A DNA stretch of 64,000 nucleotides from Eubacterium oxidoreducens (GCF_900104415.1 NZ_FMXR01000004.1:305159-369158), one strand, 5' to 3'. Numbered from the stretch's first letter, positions 50,703 through 59,243 are shown. Numbers and translations: made by a program. The notes: generated by a model not told the origin, from the sequence alone.

Positions 50703-52308
50703 ATTGCAATGCTTCTATCAGACCGGATAATCCTTCTTCCTGATAGAGCTGTTTATAGTAACTGACCTCTTCTCCAATCATGCTGTCAATCACCTGCATA
50801 CCAAGAAGCTCCACGGGCGCTTTGTCATCGGTCATGATATGGCTTCCGCCTTCATAACGTTCCAGCTTAGAGGATACCAGCATCATCATATCTTTCAGGT
50901 CGTTGTCGTCCTCAAGAGAGAGATTAGAAGTAAGGTTGGTCAGCATATCGTCGTTGTCAGAGGCAAATAGCTCGCGGTTTGTGGAACCGGTGACATCGGC
51001 TGTATAGACATTGGCAAATACGGACGCAATCGTATCCGACAGATAGTTGGTAATGGCGGAATCTTCGTCCGTGCCTCGCATATTCATATTGACGACCATT
51101 ACGCCGCCTTCATTTAGATGGCTTTGCACCTGCCTGAAGAATTCCACGGAAGACATCTGAAAAGGAATCGTTATATCTTGATAAGCATCTACCATAATCA
51201 CATCATAGGTCTGATCGACGCAGCTAAGATAGGCACGGCCGTCGTAGGGATAGACGAGAATGTCTTCGGACAGGTGAAAGTATTCATGCGCAAGCTTCGT
51301 GATGTCGGAATCAATTTCCACACCTTCCAGATTAAGGTTTCCAAAGTAACGCTCGCATTGCGTCGCATAGGTGCCGGTTCCCATACCAAGAATTAGTACA
51401 TCAAGACCATCGTTTTTATTGACATCGGCCATCATGGGAGCTGCCATGGCATAATCGTAATACAGACCTGTCAGGGATTCGTCCTTTACATAGACTGATT
51501 GCACACCAAACAGTACATTGGTTGATAGCGCAGTCATATTCGCATCATCTTTGACCTGCAGATAATTGTAGACGGATTCTCCTTCGAAGGTCAGATTGTC
51601 TTCCCAAAAGGCGAAGCTGTCGGAGTGTCCAAAGAAAAAGCTCAAAACCAACACGATAACGCCGACAATGATGCGGGGCGATTTCGTCCTTCCGCACGCA
51701 AAATACAAGATACAAAGAGCCAGTAAGATGGCGGCGAAAATCAAAAAGGATAAAGACGTACCGACCGTCGGAATCGTAACAAAGGTCGGGATAAAGGTGC
51801 CGATAATGCTACCGATGGTGTTGGCGGCATTTAATTTACCGACGATCTTGCCGCTGTCATCCAGCGAGTCTACCGTGTATTTTACCAGGGACGGAGTAAC
51901 CGTACCGAGTAAGAACAGCGGAAAGACAAATACAATCAGACAGGAGATAAACGCTGCCCAGATTAAGAAGCCGGAGCTGACAGAGAAGATCATGACGGCA
52001 GAGATTCCGATGATGATGTACTTTCCGACAACCGGAATCAGTGCAATCCAGATAGCGGCAATGATGATGCGGCCATATAGTTTGTCCGGATTTGGATCTG
52101 CATCGGCGCGCCGACCGCCATAGATGTTGCCGAGCGCCATGGCAATCATGATGGTTCCGATGATAATCGTCCACACAATCTGCGAAGAAGAAAAGTACGG
52201 AGCCAGAAGGCGACTCGCCCCAAGTTCCACGGCCATGACGGACATGCCGGCGAAGAATTCCGTTAAGTATAAGTAAAATTTATTTGATAAGATTTTTCTT
52301 TTTTCCAT
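50701..52308 (-). CDS. Membrane-fused spermidine-synthase-like protein
   Basis: A 535-residue protein. The N-terminal half has 7-8 transmembrane helices (TEFFAGMSVMAVELGASRLL, IGTIMIAMALGNIYGGRRAD). The C-terminal half is a Rossmann methyltransferase-like spermidine synthase domain with the motifs VLILGMGTGTYATQC, GVEIDSD, YDGRAYL and VIMVDAYQDITIPFQ. These fused proteins are common and are often annotated as polyamine aminopropyltransferases, but their substrate is uncertain. I chose ATG at 52308 (MEKRKILSNKFYLYL) because the longer frame to 52359 starts with TTG in the duplicated EamA upstream region; no strong ribosome binding site marks either. Confidence 0.8.
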   Translation of the reverse strand: MEKRKILSNKFYLYLTEFFAGMSVMAVELGASRLLAPYFSSSQIVWTIIIGTIMIAMALGNIYGGRRADADPNPDKLYGRIIIAAIWIALIPVVGKYIIIGISAVMIFSVSSGFLIWAAFISCLIVFVFPLFLLGTVTPSLVKYTVDSLDDSGKIVGKLNAANTIGSIIGTFIPTFVTIPTVGTSLSFLIFAAILLALCILYFACGRTKSPRIIVGVIVLVLSFFFGHSDSFAFWEDNLTFEGESVYNYLQVKDDANMTALSTNVLFGVQSVYVKDESLTGLYYDYAMAAPMMADVNKNDGLDVLILGMGTGTYATQCERYFGNLNLEGVEIDSDITKLAHEYFHLSEDILVYPYDGRAYLSCVDQTYDVIMVDAYQDITIPFQMSSVEFFRQVQSHLNEGGVMVVNMNMRGTDEDSAITNYLSDTIASVFANVYTADVTGSTNRELFASDNDDMLTNLTSNLSLEDDNDLKDMMMLVSSKLERYEGGSHIMTDDKAPVELLGMQVIDSMIGEEVSYYKQLYQEEGLSGLIEALQ

Positions 52309-52348
52309 ACCAAAAATTTTATCAATCTTTGATTTGAAAGTAAATGAA

Positions 52349-52678
52349 ATTGACAACAAATAGGAAAAAGAGTACCCTTGTAGCGATATGGAAAGAGAAC
52401 AAAAAAAGCAATTATTTCAAAAAAGAAAAGTAGTCGTGATGGGAGCTATGATTTCAACTATCTTATGGGGAAGCGCGTTTCCATGTATTAAGGTAGGATA
52501 TCAGATATTCGAAGTCGGGGCAGGAGACAGCGCATCGCAGATTCTATTTGCGGCATTCGCTTCTTTTTAGCGGGGATATTGACCGTCATCTTTGGAAGCC
52601 TGATTAGCAAAAGGTTGTTAATCCCGACGAAGGCATCGCTTCTGAAGATTGGGGCGCTCGCCCTGACACAGACGATTG
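52349..52678 (+). pseudogene. Truncated, frameshifted 5' copy of the EamA transporter gene
   Basis: This segment is nearly identical to 56969-57298, the upstream region and first ~97 codons of the intact EamA gene at 57008. One G is missing from a GGG at about 52552, which ends the frame after FAAFASF, and the copy stops abruptly at about 52678, where repeat T begins. It is not functional. Confidence 0.9.
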
Positions 52679-52681
52679 TTA

Positions 52682-52743
52682 GTGATGAGTTTGTCCTTTT
52701 TGCTTTGTTTTTTAGAATATTGAAATATGTTGACCGTTCAGGG
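52682..52743. repeat. Repeat T, copy 1
   Basis: About 62 nt starting GTGATGAGTTTGTCC and ending near GTTGACCGTTCAGGG, almost identical to 55536-55598. It contains only the right half of the terminator hairpin present in copy 2, so copy 1 is the derived, truncated version. Confidence 0.8.
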
Positions 52744-53384
52744 TGAAATGTGACCGTTCACGACAAAACGCTTTGATTAAAAATTTGTATTTTGTTACAA
52801 TTGATTCGTATCATAATGATTATACAAGGTTTGTATACTTTGATGAAATAAATGAGTTTATTGACTCGGACACAAAAATAATTAATGGTGGAGGAGCTCC
52901 TAAAGGTATCAGGAAGGCAAAAGGTTTGGACCCGTCGGATAAGTTCTACGACTATGCTCACTTAAACAGCATAGAAAAGAAGTTATTCAAAGAGAATAAG
53001 GTAAAAGCACTGCTCTGCCTTGCTAACGGAAAACTTGCATTAAAATATTCTGAGGAATTGTATAAAAGCACAGTATTGCATAACGGGAATGGAGATGCTT
53101 TCAGGCACACTATATGGAATTACGGAATGGCAATAGATGTTGGACAGAGTTTTGCAAAAAAATGGGCTGACGCACATGAAAACGGGGCAAGCAAACAGCC
53201 AAAACTTGAAAAGGATATGGATTTATTTAACAACAAAGTGGGAAGAGCGCTTGCTAAATCCTACCCCAACACGGTCAGGCACTCCACATTTAAGAAAAAC
53301 TCAAGAGCAAAAGTACGTGCCGGCGAGTGCAGGATAATAACCAAAAACAAGCTTGTGAAGTCGTCGGAGAAAGGTGAGAAATAA
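52743..53384 (+). CDS. DUF6973-like protein, possible toxin C-terminal domain with lost N-terminus
   Basis: A 213-codon frame starting at a GTG with no clear ribosome binding site, within the end of repeat T. The core GDAFRHTIWNYGMAIDVG, KKWADAHENG and MDLFNNKVGRALAKSYPN matches what I remember of DUF6973, a domain found at C-termini of polymorphic-toxin-like and secreted proteins, with conserved H, R and DAHE. No signal peptide is present, so it may be a broken longer gene. It overlaps the next gene in a TAATG junction, meaning translational coupling. Confidence 0.6.
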   Translation: MKCDRSRQNALIKNLYFVTIDSYHNDYTRFVYFDEINEFIDSDTKIINGGGAPKGIRKAKGLDPSDKFYDYAHLNSIEKKLFKENKVKALLCLANGKLALKYSEELYKSTVLHNGNGDAFRHTIWNYGMAIDVGQSFAKKWADAHENGASKQPKLEKDMDLFNNKVGRALAKSYPNTVRHSTFKKNSRAKVRAGECRIITKNKLVKSSEKGEK

Positions 53385-53788
53385 TGCAGAAAACAGTAAT
53401 AAAGCAAATTAGAACAACTATTGCTGTTAGCATAGTTGTCGCTATATTTGTACTTGCAACAGGATGCGGTGCCTCAGATAATGACAATAGGATAGTCGAT
53501 TTAGATAAAGTCGAAAGGATTTCAATCGAACTATTTGATCATTCCGAAAAGGTATTTGATGGTGGTGATGTAGGTAAGGTTGTAGACGTTATAAAAAAAG
53601 CCAAGCTTACGAAATACGAAAGTGTACAGGATGCACCTGACAAAGCTCCTCTTGGCAGAATCGCAATAAATGAAGATGAAGAAATTTTGTATTATTACTA
53701 TGAAGATGAAAAGAGTTACATAGAAAAACCATATGAGGGTATTTATGAATTAACAGAGAACATAGATAAATTATTTTCAGAACTATAG
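53384..53788 (+). CDS. Small lipoprotein, DUF5301-like
   Basis: A 134-residue protein with a signal peptide ending in lipobox LATGC (lipid-anchored Cys about 28), then an acidic alpha/beta domain. The pattern KVERISIELF, VVDVIKKAKLTKYESVQD and EKPYEGIYEL resembles DUF5301-type lipoproteins. The start codon overlaps the stop of the DUF6973-like gene. A coupled lipoprotein next to a toxin-like domain could act as an immunity or partner protein; this is inference. Confidence 0.65.
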   Translation: MQKTVIKQIRTTIAVSIVVAIFVLATGCGASDNDNRIVDLDKVERISIELFDHSEKVFDGGDVGKVVDVIKKAKLTKYESVQDAPDKAPLGRIAINEDEEILYYYYEDEKSYIEKPYEGIYELTENIDKLFSEL

Positions 53789-54258
53789 ATATACTGGTAT
53801 TAAGGCTCTTTAACTTTATCTGGGGTCAAACAAAAATGACGCTTTTGCAATATCCGGGGTAAGAGCAATTCAGGGAGCTGTCGCATTTGTAATAAAATGT
53901 GGCAGCCTCTTAACGAAACCGGCAGACCGTTTTAGATAGAGAGCAAGCTATTAACCATTAACAGTCGAGTGTGTGAAATAAAGTCTGTAAATAGCTCCAT
54001 ATGGCAGCTAACTTACACAGGTTGACCGGGTACACACCCGCCAACCTGTTGAAAACACTGTAACTCATGCTTTCAGGATACGGCTATCCCGATGATGAAT
54101 ACTTCTTCTTGAAGATCATGGATATGAGCCGGAAGGAGTATGTCAGGAATCAGCCATCACATAGAATTTGTGATTGAGCCAAAAAAAATACAACTTTAAA
54201 AACACCGAAAGTTAATTTGTATCTTATAGTTTATTACAAATAGGGGGAGTATATAAAT
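53789..54258. other. Gene-free remnant sequence
   Basis: About 470 nt without a supported gene. It contains an imperfect hairpin (about 53876-53912, GGAGCTGTCGCATTT with AAATGTGGCAGCC) and a 36-codon open stretch from about 54067 (MLSGYGYPDDEYFFLKIMD) interrupted upstream by stops. It looks like the decayed end of a lost gene; I do not recognise which. Confidence 0.4.
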
Positions 54259-55023
54259 ATGAGATTGAAAAAAACAATTGTAATTGCAGTTTTATTGGTA
54301 TTGGTGGTGATTATTGTGGGTATCTTCGTAGTAAGAAATATCTGGTCTGATTCATCCCAAAATAGTTTTTTTATATGGCAAGATGGTTACCTTGCAGCGG
54401 CACAAGATGAGCAGGTAGATGTCGCATTTACATTTTTATCGAATGATCCGTCGCTGGATACAAAAGTAGTAAGCATGGGAGTGCCGGACAATGAAAATGT
54501 AGAAATTACTAATTTTAATGTGGAAAAGATGGATCAACAATATGAAGACTATGAATTCTACAGTATCGTGTTAACGTTACAATTTACATCGACAGGAAAG
54601 TCTACTATGAATCAGTTAAGCATGAATTTAGCAGATGGATTACCTGTCACGTATAGTATAGGAGATTGGACCCTTGATATAGGAGATGCGGATGACGGGA
54701 AAATCTGGACATGGGAGTCTCCAGCAGTATCTTCGAATTCAGAGGAGTTTGCATTTAGCTACACGGCTCAAGATGCGTCTGTGACATCGTGTGATTTGAC
54801 GGTTGGCACACAGACATCGGTAGAATTAACCGCGGATGATGAGCAAACCTTTTCCGGAAAAATCGAGTTGATGGAATCTGATGCTCCGGTTAAGTATATC
54901 CGATCTAAACTCACTTATTGCATTAACGGGAAGACGGTATACGGTTATGGAAAAGGATGTTATTGTGGAGCGCTGGAGTTTGATGAAAAGGGTATCATAG
55001 CATCACGTAATCATTTTATCTGA
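54259..55023 (+). CDS. Hypothetical membrane-anchored extracytoplasmic protein
   Basis: A 254-residue protein with an N-terminal anchor helix (KKTIVIAVLLVLVVIIVGIF) and a beta-rich outer region, with an Ile/Ser/Asp-rich composition and three cysteines near the end (CINGK, GKGCYCGALEF). GGGGGAG lies 12 nt before the ATG. I recognise no family. It lies in the mosaic region between the DUF6973/lipoprotein pair and repeat R. Confidence 0.6.
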   Translation: MRLKKTIVIAVLLVLVVIIVGIFVVRNIWSDSSQNSFFIWQDGYLAAAQDEQVDVAFTFLSNDPSLDTKVVSMGVPDNENVEITNFNVEKMDQQYEDYEFYSIVLTLQFTSTGKSTMNQLSMNLADGLPVTYSIGDWTLDIGDADDGKIWTWESPAVSSNSEEFAFSYTAQDASVTSCDLTVGTQTSVELTADDEQTFSGKIELMESDAPVKYIRSKLTYCINGKTVYGYGKGCYCGALEFDEKGIIASRNHFI

Positions 55024-55052
55024 AAAGTGAAATAAGGTGGTCGCAGCTGGGG

Positions 55053-55139
55053 ATGCTTATGGTAATAATGGCGATGGGAGTCACCATTATTATATTGTCA
55101 TTTGTAGTGTTACAAATTAACTATATCGGGACAGAGTAA
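55053..55139 (+). CDS. Possible 28-residue transmembrane peptide
   Basis: MLMVIMAMGVTIIILSFVVL followed by QINYIGTE: a single hydrophobic helix. GGGG lies directly before the first ATG and 5 nt before the second (55059). It could equally be the decayed end of a larger gene, as the frame is open upstream to about 55020. Confidence 0.3.
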   Translation: MLMVIMAMGVTIIILSFVVLQINYIGTE

Positions 55140-55284
55140 AATTAGTATGAAACAATAGAATAACAATAAGCTCATAGAAGGCTTGTCGCTATGACGGCAA
55201 GCCTTCTATAATTATATACTGGGCCAGAGAATGGCGATTACGTTCTCATTTTATATGTGTTAAACTATATATATTCGAGATTTG
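55134..55284. repeat. Repeat R, copy 1, with terminator hairpin
   Basis: About 151 nt that reappears at 56757-56902 with few changes. It contains a 14-bp hairpin, TAGAAGGCTTG with CAAGCCTTCTA (55175-55208), that can act as a terminator. Confidence 0.88.
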
Positions 55285-55294
55285 AAGAATATAG

Positions 55295-55510
55295 AAAGGT
55301 AAGACAGCTAAGATTAAGGCTGTAGAAGTACGCCAAGTGAAATCAAAACGAATTCAAAAACATCGGAAGATTAGTTATGAGGTAAGCAACACCAAAGTTG
55401 CGACTGTGACAAAATCCGGTAAGATTAAGGCGAAGAAAAAAGGAAAGTGTAAGATTTGGGTATATGCTCAAAATGGTGTATATAAGACAATAACATTAAC
55501 GGTGAAATAG
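55295..55510 (+). pseudogene. Decayed copy of the giant protein's C-terminal Big_2-like domain
   Basis: A 71-codon frame starting GKTAKIKAVEVRQVKSKRIQ and ending KIWVYAQNGVYKTITLTVK plus TAG. It matches residues about 6822-6892 of the giant protein with about ten substitutions. There is no start codon, and a stop lies directly upstream. It shows that a second protein with this C-terminus once existed here, or that the 3' end was duplicated. Confidence 0.88.
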
Positions 55511-55514
55511 TATG

Positions 55515-55556
55515 AAAAGGGCAAATTCATTTTTGGTGATGAGTTTGTCCTTTTTG
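55515..55556 (+). terminator. Intrinsic terminator after the decayed C-terminal copy
   Basis: AAGGGCAAATTCAT pairs with ATGAGTTTGTCCTT (G-T pairs allowed), followed by a T run. Its right half is repeated at 52682. Confidence 0.75.
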
Positions 55557-55598
55557 CTTTATTTTTTAGAAATATTGAAATATGTTGACCGTTCAGGG
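55536..55598. repeat. Repeat T, copy 2
   Basis: The counterpart of 52682-52743, here with the full terminator hairpin on its left. Confidence 0.8.
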
Positions 55599-55720
55599 GG
55601 AAAAACGACCGTTTAAGGATTGTGCTGTTGACGAATATGTGTCATCCGCTAATATATTATTTATGCTGATATAATAATTTTGTCAAAAAACCATATATTA
55701 ATACTAGGAGAGAGATTGAA

Positions 55721-56152
55721 ATGAAAAAATATAAAAATATAATTGCTATGCTATTAGCTACTTCTATAATGATGGCATCTGTTGGAATGGTCACATATGC
55801 AGCAGCATCTTCTTCATATAGTTATACAATGAATTATAGACTCGTAGACGGAAGTAAGAATAAACAATATTACACACTTAATGGTGGAAGAATATATATA
55901 TCTGGAAGTCATCATGAGTATTCTACTGATAAAGGTGCGCTTAAAACGTATAATAATATATATTATGCATTATATCGCAAGCGTGCTGGAGCAGATTATT
56001 ATTGCGGTAAGATAATCTGTTCGATTAAGGATAGTCCATCAGGTATTATTGGAATTGGTGATAAAACATCATCTAAGTATTATTTACAAATATATAAAGT
56101 GGAAGATGACGGTCATAATATTAAGGGGTCCGGCAGATTAAAAAATCGATAA
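55721..56152 (+). CDS. Small secreted hypothetical protein
   Basis: A 143-residue protein with signal peptide MKKYKNIIAMLLATSIMMAS, cleaved near VTYAAAS, and a tyrosine-rich beta-like mature part (YSYTMNYRLVDGSKNKQYY) with two cysteines. AGGAGAGAG precedes the ATG. The region 55640-56760 is clearly more AT-rich than its surroundings, which suggests separate origin. No family recognised. Confidence 0.65.
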   Translation: MKKYKNIIAMLLATSIMMASVGMVTYAAASSSYSYTMNYRLVDGSKNKQYYTLNGGRIYISGSHHEYSTDKGALKTYNNIYYALYRKRAGADYYCGKIICSIKDSPSGIIGIGDKTSSKYYLQIYKVEDDGHNIKGSGRLKNR

Positions 56153-56206
56153 GTTATGTATGGCATAAATCAATTATTCTATATATGATAGGAAGGCGTG
56201 GAGTAC

Positions 56207-56773
56207 ATGTTAATCGACTTTGATATAGTAACAATAATAATAGGGTTAGCTATTTATTCGGGAATTTGTTTGTTTATAAGATGTAAATATAAACCTTCGA
56301 GGGTATATTATATTTTTAGCACAATAATGTTTATATATATAATGGCAGTAATAAAAATAACGATATTTCCATTAGTTATGATTGGACTGCCATCGAATAT
56401 AACAGAAAGTATTAATTTGATTCCATTTCATAATGGCTTTGGAAGAACGGATGTATTGAATTTTCTTATGACGCTACCTTTTGGAATGATACTTCCGTTC
56501 GTTACAAAGAGTAAAACCATAAAAAGTGTGTCTATTAAAGGTTTTATGTTAGGATGTTTGGTAGAAATTTTGCAATTATTGGAGATTCTCTTTACGGATG
56601 GGTTTTCTGTGAAAATCGTTGATGTGAATGATGTTATATTTAATTTGGGGGGAACAGTCGCAGGATATTTGGTAATGTGCCTAGTTTCGAAACTAATAGA
56701 TCGACCTAGCAAAAAAGGGAGAGTTTTCATGAAATATGTTTTTGATGTTTTGGATGGAGTTAAATTAGTATGA
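56207..56773 (+). CDS. VanZ-like membrane protein
   Basis: A 188-residue protein with about five transmembrane helices and the VanZ pattern. ESINLIPFHNGFGRTDVLNF is the conserved loop, followed by LPFGMILPFV, GCLVEILQLLEILFTDG and VDVNDVIFNLGGTVAGYL. VanZ-like proteins are linked to low-level teicoplanin resistance and other envelope roles. The ATG at 56207 has AGGAAGG upstream; the GTG at 56198 is too close to it. The last codons run into repeat R copy 2, so the natural C-terminus may have been altered. Confidence 0.8.
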   Translation: MLIDFDIVTIIIGLAIYSGICLFIRCKYKPSRVYYIFSTIMFIYIMAVIKITIFPLVMIGLPSNITESINLIPFHNGFGRTDVLNFLMTLPFGMILPFVTKSKTIKSVSIKGFMLGCLVEILQLLEILFTDGFSVKIVDVNDVIFNLGGTVAGYLVMCLVSKLIDRPSKKGRVFMKYVFDVLDGVKLV

Positions 56774-56902
56774 AACAATAGAATAACAATAAGCTCATAG
56801 AAGGCTTGTCGCTATGACGGCAAGCCTTCTATAATTATATACTAGGCTAGAGAATGGCGATTATCAGTTTATATGTGTTAAACTATATATATTTGCGATT
56901 TG
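56757..56902. repeat. Repeat R, copy 2, with terminator hairpin
   Basis: Counterpart of 55134-55284. It overlaps the last codons of the VanZ-like gene and provides its terminator (56798-56831). Confidence 0.88.
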
Positions 56903-57007
56903 TAACTCATGATGAAAGTGTGGCAAATTGCTGCAATACAACATATCGAATAGAGGACGGATTATTGAATTGACATAACGCATAGAAAAGAGTAACCTTG
57001 TAGCGTT

Positions 57008-57961
57008 ATGGAAAGAGAACAAAAAAAGCAATTATTTCAAAAAAGAAAAGTAGTCGTGATCGGAGCGATGATTTCAACTATCTTATGGGGAAGCGCGTTT
57101 CCATGTATTAAGGTAGGATATCAGATATTCGAAGTCGGGGCAGGAGACAGCGCATCGCAGATTTTATTTGCGGGCATTCGCTTCTTTTTGGCGGGGATAT
57201 TGACCGTCATCTTTGGAAGCCTGATTAGCAAAAGGTTGTTAATCCCGACGAAGGCATCGCTTCCGAAGATTGGGGCGCTCGCCCTGGCACAGACGATAGG
57301 ACAATACATCTTCTTTTATGTGGGACTGGCCAGAACCAGTGCGGTAAATGGTTCTATCATCTCGGGATGTACAGGACTGTTTGTCATAATCGGAGCCTGC
57401 CTGATCTTTCGCTATGAGAAGATGACCGCCTCAAAGGCACTTGGATGCGTGCTGGCAGTGGCAGGACTTGTCGTTGTGAATCTAAGTGGTCTGATGGCGG
57501 GTGCGGGGCTGCATCTTGTCGGAGATACATGGATGATGATCTCCGCAGTATCTAGTGCGACTTCCTCAATATTGGTTAAAGTATTTTCGGGTAAGGAAGA
57601 TCCGATTATGCTAAGCGGTTATCAGTTTGCCTTTGGCGGATTTGTGATGATGATGGTAGGCGTGGTGTTTGGAGGACACCTTGCAAGGCCATCCGTAGGC
57701 GGTATACTCTTGCTGATTTACATGGCGCTGATTTCGTCGGTAGCTTATACGGTCTGGAGCGTGTTAATCAAATACAACAACGTATCAAGAATCAGCGCAT
57801 TTTCATTTTTGATTCCGGTGATTGGAACGATATTGTCGGCCGTGGTACTTGGGGCAGATAGCGGACTTGGCGTTATGACGCTGGTCGCACTCGTCTTTGT
57901 AAGCACAGGAATCTTCTTTATCAATCATGTGAAGAAGTATGATAAGATAAAAGCATATTAG
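57008..57961 (+). CDS. EamA/DMT-family transporter
   Basis: A 317-residue protein with ten transmembrane helices in two EamA repeats (ISTILWGSAFPCIKVGYQIF; TAVNGSIISGCT-like GSIISGCTGLFVIIGACLIF; second half LISSVAYTVWSVLIKYNNVS). It probably exports or imports a metabolite such as an amino acid. No clear ribosome binding site is visible upstream. It is 14 nt from the RidA gene, suggesting an operon. A broken copy of its first third stands at 52349-52678. Confidence 0.88.
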   Translation: MEREQKKQLFQKRKVVVIGAMISTILWGSAFPCIKVGYQIFEVGAGDSASQILFAGIRFFLAGILTVIFGSLISKRLLIPTKASLPKIGALALAQTIGQYIFFYVGLARTSAVNGSIISGCTGLFVIIGACLIFRYEKMTASKALGCVLAVAGLVVVNLSGLMAGAGLHLVGDTWMMISAVSSATSSILVKVFSGKEDPIMLSGYQFAFGGFVMMMVGVVFGGHLARPSVGGILLLIYMALISSVAYTVWSVLIKYNNVSRISAFSFLIPVIGTILSAVVLGADSGLGVMTLVALVFVSTGIFFINHVKKYDKIKAY

Positions 57962-57975
57962 GAGGAATATATATC

Positions 57976-58353
57976 ATGAAAAAAACATATGAAGTAGAAG
58001 GTGCACCGGCTGCGCTCGGACCATACGTGCATGCCGTGCAGACAGGAAATTTACTGTTTTTATCCGGACAGCTTGGATTAAATCCGCAGGAGGGAACTCT
58101 CCCGGAAGGGATTGAGGCGCAGACAAAGCAATCGCTCGACAACGTAAAGCACATCTTAGAAGGGGCAGGCTCTGATCTGGACCACGTAGTAAAGACAACG
58201 ATTTACATTGCCGATATGAACGATTTTGGTAAGGTAAATGAAATCTACGGTACGTATTTTACCAAGGATTATCCGGCAAGATCCTGCGTGCAGGTTGCGC
58301 GACTTCCAAAAGATGCACTTGTGGAGATTGAAGTGATTGCTACGATTGATTAA
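57976..58353 (+). CDS. ridA: RidA-family enamine/imine deaminase
   Basis: A 125-residue protein of YjgF/RidA length. It has APAALGPYVHAVQTGNLLFL, SGQLGLNP, the substrate arginine in PARSCVQVARLPKDALVEIE and the end VIATID. It hydrolyses reactive enamines and imines from amino-acid metabolism, for example 2-aminoacrylate. AGGAGG lies 9 nt before the ATG, and it is cotranscribed with the EamA gene. Confidence 0.92.
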   Translation: MKKTYEVEGAPAALGPYVHAVQTGNLLFLSGQLGLNPQEGTLPEGIEAQTKQSLDNVKHILEGAGSDLDHVVKTTIYIADMNDFGKVNEIYGTYFTKDYPARSCVQVARLPKDALVEIEVIATID

Positions 58354-58454
58354 ATATAGTAATTAGTCATAAAAGAAATCGGCATATTTGTAAAATAGTA
58401 AAGTTGGCAAAAACATATTATAATAATGGTATTGATGGCTAGGAGGTATTTGAA

Positions 58455-59243
58455 ATGAAAAAAGTAGGTGTATCACAAGAAGAGAAGAATCTTTCCTATT
58501 ACAAGTATTTTGAACAGGACCTGGCTCCGATACCACCGGAGAAACTGGCTCTTTTAGAGAATCAGCCACAGGGAACCTGCGTACCGATTGAAAAGAAAGA
58601 TTTATTCCTGGCAGGTAAGGACGATGATTATCTGCATATCGGTTATGGTGTTATGGATGACGGGATTGGTTTTGTTGCAAATGAAACCTACATGCCGGGC
58701 GTAACAGGTGAGATGCTGGATTGGTGGTTTGCATGGCATTCTGTTGGTTCCGATCTTCGTTATAAGATTTGGGATCCGGAAGATCATTATTTTGCAAGAG
58801 CCGATAAGGCAGATTACGTAGTGGACCCGAATGTGCCAATGAACCAGAAGACTTGGGGCGTAACACATTATATTATGGAAGATGTCGGACCAGGACCGGA
58901 ATTTTTGATGCTTCAGTTTATGAATCCGGCAGACTTTGGATATGATACATCCATTATTGGAACAGACAAATGTGAATCGATGGTATGTGCAGTCGGACTT
59001 AGTTCATTGGCAGCTGCTATGACACATAAGTGGTATCCATATAAGGATGGCGTCATGTTCTGTTCAAGATTCTGGATTGGATATCGTCTGACAGAGGATC
59101 GTAAGGTTGAGCGTGCTTTACCGGAAGGCGCCCGCGTACCGGATATCGCACCAAAGGGATTATATGCTCATAACATCAAGGAATTTACAAATCTAGCAGC
59201 AATTCTTCCAAAGGTTTATGCAGAGGAAAAAGACGTATTTTAA
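58455..59243 (+). CDS. PhlG/phloretin-hydrolase-like C-C hydrolase
   Basis: A 262-residue soluble protein of the DAPG_hydrolase (PF18089) type, known from Pseudomonas PhlG and Eubacterium ramulus phloretin hydrolase, which cleave a carbon-carbon bond next to a phloroglucinol ring. Landmarks are EMLDWWFAWHSVGSDLRYKI, WDPEDHYFARAD, THYIMED and the HNIKE motif. His111, Glu142, His239 and Glu243 reproduce the spacing of the Zn ligands I recall for PhlG. AGGAGG stands 8 nt before the ATG. A TATAAT at 58419 lacks a good -35. Its stop codon lies in palindromic element A. Substrate is not proven; many relatives in gut bacteria are uncharacterised. Confidence 0.82.
   Translation: MKKVGVSQEEKNLSYYKYFEQDLAPIPPEKLALLENQPQGTCVPIEKKDLFLAGKDDDYLHIGYGVMDDGIGFVANETYMPGVTGEMLDWWFAWHSVGSDLRYKIWDPEDHYFARADKADYVVDPNVPMNQKTWGVTHYIMEDVGPGPEFLMLQFMNPADFGYDTSIIGTDKCESMVCAVGLSSLAAAMTHKWYPYKDGVMFCSRFWIGYRLTEDRKVERALPEGARVPDIAPKGLYAHNIKEFTNLAAILPKVYAEEKDVF

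Noticed and set aside
52368..52570. 60-codon protein from the EamA copy as a real small gene
   Set aside because: It is a frameshifted, truncated duplicate of the intact gene at 57008.
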